A stretch of DNA of 64,000 bases from Gammaproteobacteria bacterium (GTDB lineage Bacteria > Pseudomonadota > Gammaproteobacteria > Burkholderiales > Rhodocyclaceae). The stretch is from assembly GCA_018819515.1 (NCBI GenBank), contig JAHJPX010000008.1, positions 124,001 through 188,000 of the forward strand. Direction: 5' to 3'. Shown here one piece after another: positions 1 to 7,749 of this stretch. Every line of letters begins with the position of its first letter. Positions within the stretch are counted from its first letter, which is position 1. The notes beneath the pieces are model-generated. The model ran no database searches and was not told where the DNA came from. It saw only the letters and a program-made list of their open reading frames with translations. A program made the translations under genes and the position numbers.

Positions 1-3000
1 GAGCAGCCACTCTTCCTCACTGAACTGGTGCCAGTCGAAGCGACGGAAGAAGTCCTCGTGGTGGTCCGGCACGTACTCGCTGTTGAGTTCCATTTCCGCC
101 AACCGGACGGCCTTGAAACCCTCGGCCATCTTGGCCATGTGGCCCTCGAACAGGCCCATCGCCACCGAAGGCGAGTCCTGGAACAGGTGCGAAGTCCAGG
201 GGAAGGGATACGGGTGGTAGGGATAGGTCGAGGCCCACACCGACGTACAACCCGTCGAGTTGACGATGCCCATTTCGGCGCGGCCGCGCTTGCTCGGGCC
301 TTCCAGATAGCGCCAGCGCAGATCCTTCAGGCGCTCCAGCGTCTGCGCCACTGTGCGCATCCAGGCTGGATCGATAGGCTGCGAGGGCTTGCCGGCCGAC
401 ACGCGGTCGGAAAGCTTCGAGAGCGTGAGATCGCTTTCCTTGGCGTCTTCGACGGCCGCCAGCATGGCGCGCGTGTCGGTGACGTCCATCGACTCGGTGA
501 CCTTGAGGCGGATGCGCTGCTCCAGGCCGGCGATCAGGGTATCCAGCTTCCCGACGAAAGCCTTGACGCGCGGTTGCATCAGCGCGGTGACAGTCGAGGT
601 GAACAGATGGATCGCCGTCTTCTCGCCGCAGCCGAGGCAGGCGCCGTCGCCGCAGTTCATCGACATGTAGTTGTGCTTGTCGAGCAGCAGGGTTTCCAGC
701 GCGCCGATCTTCTCGTCGAGGCTGTCGATGCGGCTGTATTCCTTCGGCGTGGTCGGCAGGTCGAGCCAGAGGTTCCAGTCCTGGCGCAACTTGTCCACGC
801 TCTCGTCGGTCTGGGTGACCATCTTCAGCGCATCGTCCTCGCAGACGGTGACACACAGCGCGCAGGCCTTGCAGGTGATCGGATTGACGGTGATGGAGAA
901 CAGGCCGCCGGTGCCGGCGCCCTTCTTCTCCTTCAGCGTCCAGAACGGCTTGGTGGTGGCGAACTGGAAGTCTCCGAGTTCGGCGCTGAACATCCTGAAT
1001 TCCTCGGCCATCTTCTCGCGCTCGTTCTCCGGCGCGTCAGCCACAGTAGCGTCGATCGCCTGAGCGATCAGCGCACGCACCGGCGCGCCATCACCTTCGA
1101 TCAGGCCACGCAGGCGCTTCTCGACCGTGCGCACGCCGCGCCGCAGGAAGCGCGTCGGCGTGCCGCGCGTCTCGATGCGATTGACGATGGTATTGAAGAC
1201 GTCGGCAACTGAGCTGACCAGGCCGGGAATCGCGCTGTCCGGACATTCCGTATAGCAGTTTCCGCAGGCCGTGCAGTTCTCGGCGATCCAGACCGGATGC
1301 TCGAAGCGGATGCCGGTCATGTCGCGGAACACGCCGGTGGCGGCCGGCATCAGCGAGGTACCGATGAACGGATCGACCAGATTGTCGGAGCCCTTGCCGG
1401 TAGCGTAGAAATGGCCGGTCTGTTCCCAGAAGCGATGGATATCGGAAACCTTGCCGTCGGATTCCGGAAGCTGCTGGAGCATGATCGGCAGGCCGGCATC
1501 CTTCTTCGCCAGTTGCTTGCGAGATGCGCCGACCTGCTTGTCGGTGATCTCATGCAGTTCGATGAAGCCGCGCTTGACCACCTTGAGGTTGTTCTCGACC
1601 ACCGCCACACCCTTGCCGCCGAACTTCGACTTCAACTGGGCCTCGATGGCGTGGAACAGGCGATCTTCGGTAAGGCCGGCATTCTTCATGACCGAACTCG
1701 CGGCGAAGAACGCCCCCTGGAAAGCATTGCCCTGCATGCGCAATTGCAGCTCAGGACTGCCGGCTTCCTCGCGGGCGATCTGGAAGGCGTCAAGGTAGAA
1801 GACGTGGATATCGTTGTCGACGATGAACTTCTGTGCCCAGACCGGGAAGTTGGCCCAGGTCTCATCGCCGAGGTTGGACTGGATGATGAACGTGCCACCC
1901 TTCTTCAGACCGGAGAGCGGGTTCGAGTGGCCGAAGACGTTGGGGTCGGGCGAGAGCACCACATCCACATAGACGTATTCGCAATTGATGCGGATGGGTT
2001 CCGGTGCCGCCGACAGATAATAGGTGGTCGGCTGGCCCTTCTTCTCGGAACCGTACTTCGGATTGGCCTTGATGTCGTACCCGAGCAGTTCGAACAGCGT
2101 CACCGCCAGGTTCTTGCCGGTGGTAATGGCGCCCCAGCCGCCGACCGAGTGCATACGCACGGTGATGGCGCCCTTGGGCAGCAGGTTCGGGTTTTCGGAA
2201 CCGCGTACCGCCAGCTCCTTGATGCGCGGATAGGCTTCCTGAAGTTGCTGCTGGTGGATCTCGTCCTTGGGGTTCAGCGCTTCACGTTCGAAGTCGACCG
2301 AGAGGTAGAAGAACTTGCGCTTCTTGCCCTCGGGCAGCATGTTCTCGACAGCACCGATCATGGCCTCGGGCTGCATGTCACGTGAACCGAGACCGTAGCT
2401 GCCGGAATACAGGCGCGGCATGTCGCCGGCACCATAGGAAGCATAGCCGGCGTAAGGCTTTTCCGTATCGATGGTCGCGCCGTTTTCCAGGCACTTAGTG
2501 AGCGCGGAACGCAGTTCGCGCACCAGCGGCAGGTCTTCGGCCAGCGGCTGGTCGGTACGCTCCAGCACCGCGACACCCTTCTTGCCGCGCAGGACGTGGC
2601 CAAGCAGGTCGCCGGGGAAGGGGCGATACATCGTGATGTTCACCACGCCCACCTTGATGCCGCGCGTTTCACGCAGGTAGTCGGCAACGACTTCGGCCTG
2701 GACAATCATGGAACCCATGCCGACCAGCAGGTACTCGGCATCCTGCGCCTTGTAGGTCGAGATGCGGTTGTAGCGACGGCCGGTCAGTTCGGCGTATTCG
2801 GCCATGCAGGTTTCGGTCAGGTCTTCGATGTGCTCGAAGAAGTAGGGGCGCTGGCCCGCCACGGCATGCATGTAGGCGTCCTGGTTCTGCACCACACCGG
2901 ACACCATCGGCACATCGACGTCCCAGATCGCCGGCACGCGGCGACGCTTCGGGCCGTAGAGCATGGCCTGCGCGGGCGTCGGCGTGTCGATCAGGTCGTC

Positions 3001-3666
3001 GGGCTTGCCGAGGAATTCCCGCACCAGTTCACGTTCCGGCAACTGCGCAGACTCGATCAGGTGCGTGGTCAGGAATCCGTCCTGGCCGACGATGGCCGGC
3101 GTCAGCGACAGCTCGGCGACCTTGCGCGCGATCAGGTTCAGGTCGGCGGCCTCGGTGGCGTTCTTGGCCATCACCTGGATGAAGCCGGTGTCATCCACAC
3201 AGTGGTAGTCGTCGTGGCTGCAATGCACGTTCAGCGACGCCTTGGTGATGGCGCGGCAGCCCATGTTGAGCACGTAGGGCAGACGCTTGCCAACGGCGCC
3301 GTAGAGTGACTCGTGCATGAAGGCAACACCCTGCGCGGACGAGAAGTTGGTGGCGCGCAAACCGGTCATTGCCATGCCGGCAGTTACACCTGCGGCCGCG
3401 TGCTCTGACTCCGGCTCGACAAAGATCAGCGGGCGGTCCGAGATGTTCAGGTGGCCCTTGGCCACTTCCTCGGCCCAGTACTCGCCCATCTGCGTCGATG
3501 GCGTGATCGGATAGGCGCCGGCCGCATCCGAGGCTTCGCGCTCGACGTGGATCACCGCCGTGTTGCCGTCCACCGCATCGCGTACGCCGGGATACTTCAC
3601 CGCCTTCGTTTCCTTGGCAGCGCCGCCGGATTCGAGCAACGAGAACTGGAAGAGTTTCTTGAACAT
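1..3666 (-). CDS. NifJ-like 2-oxoacid:acceptor (ferredoxin) oxidoreductase, paralogue A; C-terminus beyond left edge
   Basis: Cytoplasmic iron-sulfur/TPP enzyme expected to decarboxylate a 2-oxoacid with CoA and pass electrons to ferredoxin. The 1222 codons in the window have no stop, so the end of the TPP domain lies outside. Seen in order: an N-terminal pyrimidine-binding domain (YPITPSTQMGEYWAEEV), a domain II, a gamma domain (HSVGGWGAITTGKNLA, NPKYGSEKKGQPTTYY), a two-cluster ferredoxin insert (CTACGNCYTECP and CKACALCVTVCE), then the start of the TPP domain (GDGACLGCGEKTA, NSTGCTSVWASTYP). This is the single-chain NifJ order. The ATG at 3666 has AGGAG 7 nt upstream and follows the RnfB-like gene by 22 bp, so the two are probably co-transcribed. 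It is a divergent paralogue of the enzyme at 7746-12734. The family is clear. The substrate (pyruvate, 2-oxoglutarate or another) cannot be read from the sequence. Confidence 0.88.
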   Translation of the reverse strand, partial: MFKKLFQFSLLESGGAAKETKAVKYPGVRDAVDGNTAVIHVEREASDAAGAYPITPSTQMGEYWAEEVAKGHLNISDRPLIFVEPESEHAAAGVTAGMAMTGLRATNFSSAQGVAFMHESLYGAVGKRLPYVLNMGCRAITKASLNVHCSHDDYHCVDDTGFIQVMAKNATEAADLNLIARKVAELSLTPAIVGQDGFLTTHLIESAQLPERELVREFLGKPDDLIDTPTPAQAMLYGPKRRRVPAIWDVDVPMVSGVVQNQDAYMHAVAGQRPYFFEHIEDLTETCMAEYAELTGRRYNRISTYKAQDAEYLLVGMGSMIVQAEVVADYLRETRGIKVGVVNITMYRPFPGDLLGHVLRGKKGVAVLERTDQPLAEDLPLVRELRSALTKCLENGATIDTEKPYAGYASYGAGDMPRLYSGSYGLGSRDMQPEAMIGAVENMLPEGKKRKFFYLSVDFEREALNPKDEIHQQQLQEAYPRIKELAVRGSENPNLLPKGAITVRMHSVGGWGAITTGKNLAVTLFELLGYDIKANPKYGSEKKGQPTTYYLSAAPEPIRINCEYVYVDVVLSPDPNVFGHSNPLSGLKKGGTFIIQSNLGDETWANFPVWAQKFIVDNDIHVFYLDAFQIAREEAGSPELQLRMQGNAFQGAFFAASSVMKNAGLTEDRLFHAIEAQLKSKFGGKGVAVVENNLKVVKRGFIELHEITDKQVGASRKQLAKKDAGLPIMLQQLPESDGKVSDIHRFWEQTGHFYATGKGSDNLVDPFIGTSLMPAATGVFRDMTGIRFEHPVWIAENCTACGNCYTECPDSAIPGLVSSVADVFNTIVNRIETRGTPTRFLRRGVRTVEKRLRGLIEGDGAPVRALIAQAIDATVADAPENEREKMAEEFRMFSAELGDFQFATTKPFWTLKEKKGAGTGGLFSITVNPITCKACALCVTVCEDDALKMVTQTDESVDKLRQDWNLWLDLPTTPKEYSRIDSLDEKIGALETLLLDKHNYMSMNCGDGACLGCGEKTAIHLFTSTVTALMQPRVKAFVGKLDTLIAGLEQRIRLKVTESMDVTDTRAMLAAVEDAKESDLTLSKLSDRVSAGKPSQPIDPAWMRTVAQTLERLKDLRWRYLEGPSKRGRAEMGIVNSTGCTSVWASTYPYHPYPFPWTSHLFQDSPSVAMGLFEGHMAKMAEGFKAVRLAEMELNSEYVPDHHEDFFRRFDWHQFSEEEWLL

Positions 3667-3688
3667 GATGGACTCCTGAATCTGTGAA

Positions 3689-4564
3689 TCAGTGCAGCAC
3701 CGGCAGGGGCTCGTTGCGCAGGATCTTCTTCGCAACGGCGCCACGGACGGGGCGGTTGGGGTTTTCAAACCAGACGATGGCGCCGGTCGGACAGCGCTCA
3801 ATGGGCTTCTTGTTGGCCCAGACATTGAGTTCGTAGTTGATTGCGGCAAGGTTGCCGGCGAGCTTCATCAGTCCCGGAGCCGCATCGACGACACATTTTC
3901 CGCAAGCAGTACAGGCGACTTCGCAGGCCGCCTCGGCGGTGTCGCCGTCCGCCTGGCTCTTGCAGGCGACCCAGAGCTGCCGGCTTACGGGCTCCAGCGA
4001 AAAGAGGCCCTTGGGGCAGACTTCCACGCAATCGTTGCAGGCGGCGCACTTGTCGGCATCGACCACAGGCAGTCCATGCAGGTCCATATGGATGGCGCCG
4101 AAGTCGCAAACGTTCATGCAGTCGGCCAGGCCCAGGCAACCCCAGGCGCATTCCTTGCCGCCGCCCGAGACCACGGCAGCGGCGCGGCAGGAATCGTGGC
4201 CGGAATAGCGCGCACGCAGGAAGGCGACATGGCGACCGCCAGCGCAGGCCAGACGCGCCACCTTCTTTTCGATGTCGCCGGCCGAAACACCGAGCAGATC
4301 GGCAATGCCGTCGCGTTGATCCGGCGAACTCACGGTACATTGAGCCGGAACCACCTCGCCTGTCACGGCCTTCTCGGCGAAGGCACGGCAGCCGGCCTGG
4401 CCGCAGGCGCCGCAGTTTGTTTTCGGGAGTAGATCTTCGACCTCGCCGATGCGCGGATCCTCGAACACGTGGAGCTTGCGATTGGCGAACGCCAGCAGCC
4501 CCGCCAGGCCAACGCCAAGCAAAGCCATGAAGCCCCCGGCAACCGCCAGATCGAACGTGTTCAT
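3689..4564 (-). CDS. RnfB-like polyferredoxin, orphan of the other Rnf subunits
   Basis: 291 aa. An N-terminal membrane helix (about residues 5-27) is followed by an RnfB-type Fe-S domain (TNCGACGQAGCRAF with a further Cys), a Cys-rich stretch (CAWGCLGLADCMNVCDFGAI), a ferredoxin motif (KCAACNDCVEVCPKG), and a last CTACGKC segment. RnfB is the ferredoxin-facing subunit of the membrane Rnf complex. No rnfA, C, D, E or G is present here, so this copy probably serves as an electron carrier or membrane anchor for the neighbouring oxidoreductases (inference). I chose the ATG at 4564 because GGTGGGAGC precedes it; the frame opens 43 codons earlier without family resemblance. It is the first gene of the unit that reads through into paralogue A, and its leader is the conserved element at 4659-4800. 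Confidence 0.85.
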   Translation of the reverse strand: MNTFDLAVAGGFMALLGVGLAGLLAFANRKLHVFEDPRIGEVEDLLPKTNCGACGQAGCRAFAEKAVTGEVVPAQCTVSSPDQRDGIADLLGVSAGDIEKKVARLACAGGRHVAFLRARYSGHDSCRAAAVVSGGGKECAWGCLGLADCMNVCDFGAIHMDLHGLPVVDADKCAACNDCVEVCPKGLFSLEPVSRQLWVACKSQADGDTAEAACEVACTACGKCVVDAAPGLMKLAGNLAAINYELNVWANKKPIERCPTGAIVWFENPNRPVRGAVAKKILRNEPLPVLH

Positions 4565-4658
4565 GATGCTCCCACCGAGTCCATGTTGCGCCGCCGCAAC
4601 GTCCGGACACGACCAGACGACACGGCAACATGAAAAATCCTTGTAGGTTTCAGCGATT

Positions 4659-4800
4659 GGCGCCTTGCGGGCGCGAATCGCGAAACCCGTCACGGGCGCG
4701 ACCGGAGGTTCGACCCGGCCTACTCAGAAGGGAACCGGTTGGAGTTCCCCGTTGTGGGCACAAAAGCGGTTGCGCCGCTTTCATGTTCGTGACGGTTGAA
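4659..4800 (-). ncRNA. Putative structured leader RNA (copy A) of the rnfB-like/oxidoreductase unit
   Basis: Read on the minus strand, four hairpins follow each other: 4785-4759 (11-bp stem, loop CGCAA), 4749-4730 (GGGAAC/GTTCCC), 4719-4701 (GCCGGG/TCCGGT with G-U pairs) and 4674-4660 (GCGCC/GGCGC, loop again CGCAA). A homologous element with the same order and nearly the same spacers lies upstream of paralogue B at 12947-13088. Several stem positions change in a compensating way between the copies. The element starts just after a matching promoter and ends 95 nt before the rnfB-like ATG. I recognise no known riboswitch class. A cis-regulatory RNA is the best reading; conserved untranslated DNA with a protein site is the alternative. 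Confidence 0.5.
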
Positions 4801-4828
4801 AGTATAGGGAAATATCATTGCAACGCAA
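4801..4828 (-). promoter_or_regulatory. Predicted sigma-70 promoter of the rnfB-like unit
   Basis: On the minus strand TTGCGT (4828-4823), a 16-bp spacer and TATACT (4806-4801). The same arrangement (TTGCAT, 16 bp, TATATG) precedes leader copy B at 13116-13089, which supports both calls. Confidence 0.5.
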
Positions 4829-4831
4829 CAT

Positions 4832-4860
4832 AAATGTGTTTCACGATGTGAAACACATTT
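4832..4860. promoter_or_regulatory. Perfect 13-bp palindrome, candidate operator
   Basis: Two 13-base arms (4832-4844 and 4848-4860) are exact inverted copies around a 3-base centre. The core is GTTTC-N7-GAAAC (4838-4854). It lies 4 bp upstream of the predicted -35 of the rnfB-like unit. A GTTTC-N7-GAAAC core also occurs at 13153-13169 upstream of the second promoter. A dimeric regulator site is likely; which regulator is unknown. It could instead act as an RNA hairpin behind the Nfn-type gene. Confidence 0.45.
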
Positions 4861-4864
4861 TCAT

Positions 4865-4899
4865 CATCCCGAAGCCGGTGTCGAACCGGCTTCGGGATG
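4865..4899 (-). terminator. Strong hairpin after the Nfn-type gene, possible terminator
   Basis: Perfect 15-bp arms (4865-4879 and 4885-4899) with a 5-base loop, starting 9 nt after the stop of the gene ending at 4909. No U-tract follows on the minus strand, so intrinsic termination is not certain; 3'-end stabilisation or attenuation is possible. Confidence 0.45.
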
Positions 4900-4908
4900 C
4901 TGTCGCGT

Positions 4909-7749
4909 TCACGCGAAACCGTGCCTGGCCTTGCTCTCCTGCTCCTGCTTCTTGAATTGGCCGAAACGCGGCAGGAACTTGTCCCAATCGATGGCGTGGG
5001 CGTCGATTTCCGGTCCGTCGATGCAGGCGTGCTTGCGTACCAGCTTGCCTTCGACATTGACCGGCACCATGCAGGCGCCGCACATGCCGGTGGCGTCGAC
5101 CATGATCGAGTTGAGGCTCGCCACCGTCTTGACGCCGTAAGGCTTGGTCAGGTCGCTGACAGCGCGCATCATCAGCGGCGGACCGATGGTGACGACTTCG
5201 GCAATCTTGCGCCCCTTGCCCTCCTGGTTCTGCTTCAGCAGCGTCTCCAGCGGTCCGGTAACGAAGCCCTTGATGCCGAAGCTGCCGTCGTTGCTGGTGT
5301 AGATCACCGCCAGTTGCTCGGGGAACTCCTCCTGCAATTGGCCAACGCGCTCGTCTTCCTTGGTCCAGAAGAGCAGATCGGCGCTGCGAAAGCCGGAGAT
5401 CAGCGTCACGTGGTTGCCCATGCGCAGGTGCTCGCGCATGATCGGATAGACCGGCGGCAGGCCGACGCCGCCCGCAGTGAAGACGACCGTCTGGTCGCCT
5501 TCGTAGCGGTGCAGTTCACTCGGCAAACCGAGCGGACCCGCGATGCCGGAGAAGGCGTCGCCAACCTTCATGGCGTTGATGGCGATCGAACTGGTGCCCA
5601 TGGCCTGCACGACGATGGTGATGGTGCCGGCCTTTTCGTTCCAGTCGGCGAGCGTCAGCGGGATCAGCTCACCCTTGTCCCAGGGCAGCACGCGTACGAA
5701 CTGGCCGGCGCGGGCAGTTCTGGCGATCAGCGGGGCCGCGACCGTGAACTCGACGATGTTGCCGGCCAGCTCGAACTTCTCGAGGATCGCGAACGGAGCG
5801 GCGCCAAGACCGGTGTAGTTCTTCGCCGCCATCACCATGCGGCGAATCTCGCCGGTGGTCATGTTGATGTCGCCGACGATCTCTCGAGCCGCCGCCTGGC
5901 CGTCGCCAGCCGCGCGAATGGCGGTGGAGCCGCCGCGCGCGGCGTCGCCGCCGGTATAGACACCGTCTAGCGAAGTCTGCTGCGAGCCCTTGCCGACGAT
6001 GTCGATGGTGCCCCACTTGGTGGTCTTGAGGCTCGGCTCCGAGTCCTTGATGATCGGGTTGGCGGTGTTGCCGAGCGCCATGATCGCCAGGTCGGTATCC
6101 ATCATTTCGACGCGACCGCTGGCGACCGGGCTGCGACGGCCCGAGGCATCGGGCGCGCCGAGTTCGATGATGTCGAGCTTGGCACGCTTGACGAAGTGCG
6201 TGTCGTCGCCGACGAACTCGCTGGGCGCACGCAGTTCCTTGAGCTGGATACCTTCTTCGAGCGCGTGGTGGAGTTCTTCAACGCGCACCGGCATTTCGGA
6301 CTGGGTGCGGCGATAGACGATGGTGACATTGCCGCCGAGGCGGCGCGCGGTGCGCGCGGCGTCCATGGCGGTGTTGCCGCCGCCGATGATCATGACGTTC
6401 TTGCCCTTGCACTCCGGCAGCGGCGTCTCGTAGCCCTCCGCCGCGCCCTGCATCAGGTTGACGCGCGTGAGGAACTCATTGGCCGACATGACGTTGAGCA
6501 GGTGCTCGCCGGGCACGTTCATGAAGCGCGGCAGACCGGCGCCGGTACCGACGAATATCTTCCAGAAGCCGGCCTTCTGGAGATCGCCAATGGTCGCGGT
6601 CTTGCCGACGACGAAATTTTTGACGAACTTGCCGCCCAGCGCCTCGATCTTCCTGACGACGTCGTCGATCAGTTCGTTGGGCAGGCGAAACTCTGGAATG
6701 CCATAGCGCAGCACGCCGCCGAGCGTATGGAAGGCCTCGAACACGGTGACCGGGAAACCCTCGGCCGCCAACAGATAGGCGTTGATGAGGCCGGCAGGGC
6801 CGGAACCGACGACCGCGACCGGCGGCTTGTCGGCCTTGGCCCACGGGTCGGGCAGGTCGGTGAAGCGCTCGGCGATGCCCTCGGCGTTGACCAGCTTTTC
6901 GCGTTGCGGCAAATACCACTCCAGTTGGCCGATCTCGATCGGTCGCTTGGTATGGGCGCAGACGCCCTGGCACTGAAGCTCCTGAGGGCAAACGCGGCCG
7001 GTGACGTTGGGCAGCGGGTTGCAACTCTCGATCAGCTCCATCGCCTCGCGGAAACGGCCGGTGCCCAGCAGTTCGAGCATTTCCGGGATATGTATCTTGA
7101 CCGGACAGCCGCCCTTGTTCTCGGGCTTGCCGGGGGCATGCACACCGATCTCGCAGGGACGCTCCTCGCACTGCTTGTCGCGCAGCGCTTCGAGCCAGAC
7201 GAAAAGGTCGACCTCACGCGCGCTGAAGCCCTGACCGATGTAGCCGAGATAGCCTTCGTTGACCAGGCCGAAATCGCGTGAGCGTTCGTCGGCGTCGCGC
7301 ATGAAGGGCGGAATGCTGTTGTTGGCCGGCCAGTCTTCCGAAAGGCCATTGAACATCGGGTAGCGGTCGGACAGATGCATGTCGAGGGCACGCACGAACT
7401 TGCGCTTGAGCTTGAGCGGCACGTTCCAGACGAAGCGCATCAGCACCGTGCTCATGTCGTCGTTCTTCAACAGCAGCTTCCAGAGCGTACGCGTGAATTC
7501 CGCGCCGAGTTCCTCCTGCTGGAACTCCCAGACCACCGCCTGCATGCCGTCGGCCATGAACATGTCGCGGAAGGCCTGCGGTTCGGTGAGCAACCGGCGT
7601 TGCAGCAACGCCAACTGCTTCTGATACACGCCGACGGCCTCGCTTTGTTCGAGCGCTTCAAGTTGGGACTGCGTAGCCTCCAGCGCCGTGGTCGCATGCA
7701 GGTAGCGCTGCAGGTCCTCGGAACCGGCGTTGGGAATCGGCGTGCTCAT
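4909..7749 (-). CDS. Fused NfnB-NfnA (SudAB)-type NAD(P)H/ferredoxin oxidoreductase with N-terminal extension
   Basis: 946 aa that join what are normally two subunits. Residues 1-200 have no domain I recognise. Residues 200-300 carry the GltD-type Fe-S domain (GGCPVKIHIPEML, then Cys 243, 254, 260 and 264). Residues 308-600 are the FAD/NADPH part (VVGSGPAG at 314; MIIGGGNTAMDAART at about 453). From about 650 a ferredoxin-NADP reductase-like part binds FAD and NAD(H) and ends in a [2Fe-2S] motif (DATGMCGACMVPV). In Nfn this pair couples NADH, NADPH and ferredoxin by electron bifurcation. The ATG at 7749 overlaps the TGA of paralogue B (ATGA), so the two are translationally coupled. This suggests the flavoprotein uses or recycles the ferredoxin reduced by that enzyme. 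Whether it bifurcates cannot be decided from sequence. Confidence 0.85.
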   Translation of the reverse strand: MSTPIPNAGSEDLQRYLHATTALEATQSQLEALEQSEAVGVYQKQLALLQRRLLTEPQAFRDMFMADGMQAVVWEFQQEELGAEFTRTLWKLLLKNDDMSTVLMRFVWNVPLKLKRKFVRALDMHLSDRYPMFNGLSEDWPANNSIPPFMRDADERSRDFGLVNEGYLGYIGQGFSAREVDLFVWLEALRDKQCEERPCEIGVHAPGKPENKGGCPVKIHIPEMLELLGTGRFREAMELIESCNPLPNVTGRVCPQELQCQGVCAHTKRPIEIGQLEWYLPQREKLVNAEGIAERFTDLPDPWAKADKPPVAVVGSGPAGLINAYLLAAEGFPVTVFEAFHTLGGVLRYGIPEFRLPNELIDDVVRKIEALGGKFVKNFVVGKTATIGDLQKAGFWKIFVGTGAGLPRFMNVPGEHLLNVMSANEFLTRVNLMQGAAEGYETPLPECKGKNVMIIGGGNTAMDAARTARRLGGNVTIVYRRTQSEMPVRVEELHHALEEGIQLKELRAPSEFVGDDTHFVKRAKLDIIELGAPDASGRRSPVASGRVEMMDTDLAIMALGNTANPIIKDSEPSLKTTKWGTIDIVGKGSQQTSLDGVYTGGDAARGGSTAIRAAGDGQAAAREIVGDINMTTGEIRRMVMAAKNYTGLGAAPFAILEKFELAGNIVEFTVAAPLIARTARAGQFVRVLPWDKGELIPLTLADWNEKAGTITIVVQAMGTSSIAINAMKVGDAFSGIAGPLGLPSELHRYEGDQTVVFTAGGVGLPPVYPIMREHLRMGNHVTLISGFRSADLLFWTKEDERVGQLQEEFPEQLAVIYTSNDGSFGIKGFVTGPLETLLKQNQEGKGRKIAEVVTIGPPLMMRAVSDLTKPYGVKTVASLNSIMVDATGMCGACMVPVNVEGKLVRKHACIDGPEIDAHAIDWDKFLPRFGQFKKQEQESKARHGFA

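Noticed and set aside
4659..4800. Leader as a cobalamin, TPP, Moco or c-di-GMP riboswitch
   Set aside because: I could not find the core words of these classes. A covariance search would settle it.
4832..4860. Palindrome as a terminator for the Nfn-type gene
   Set aside because: There is no U-tract, a stronger hairpin lies nearer the stop, and the position beside a promoter fits an operator better. Not fully excluded.
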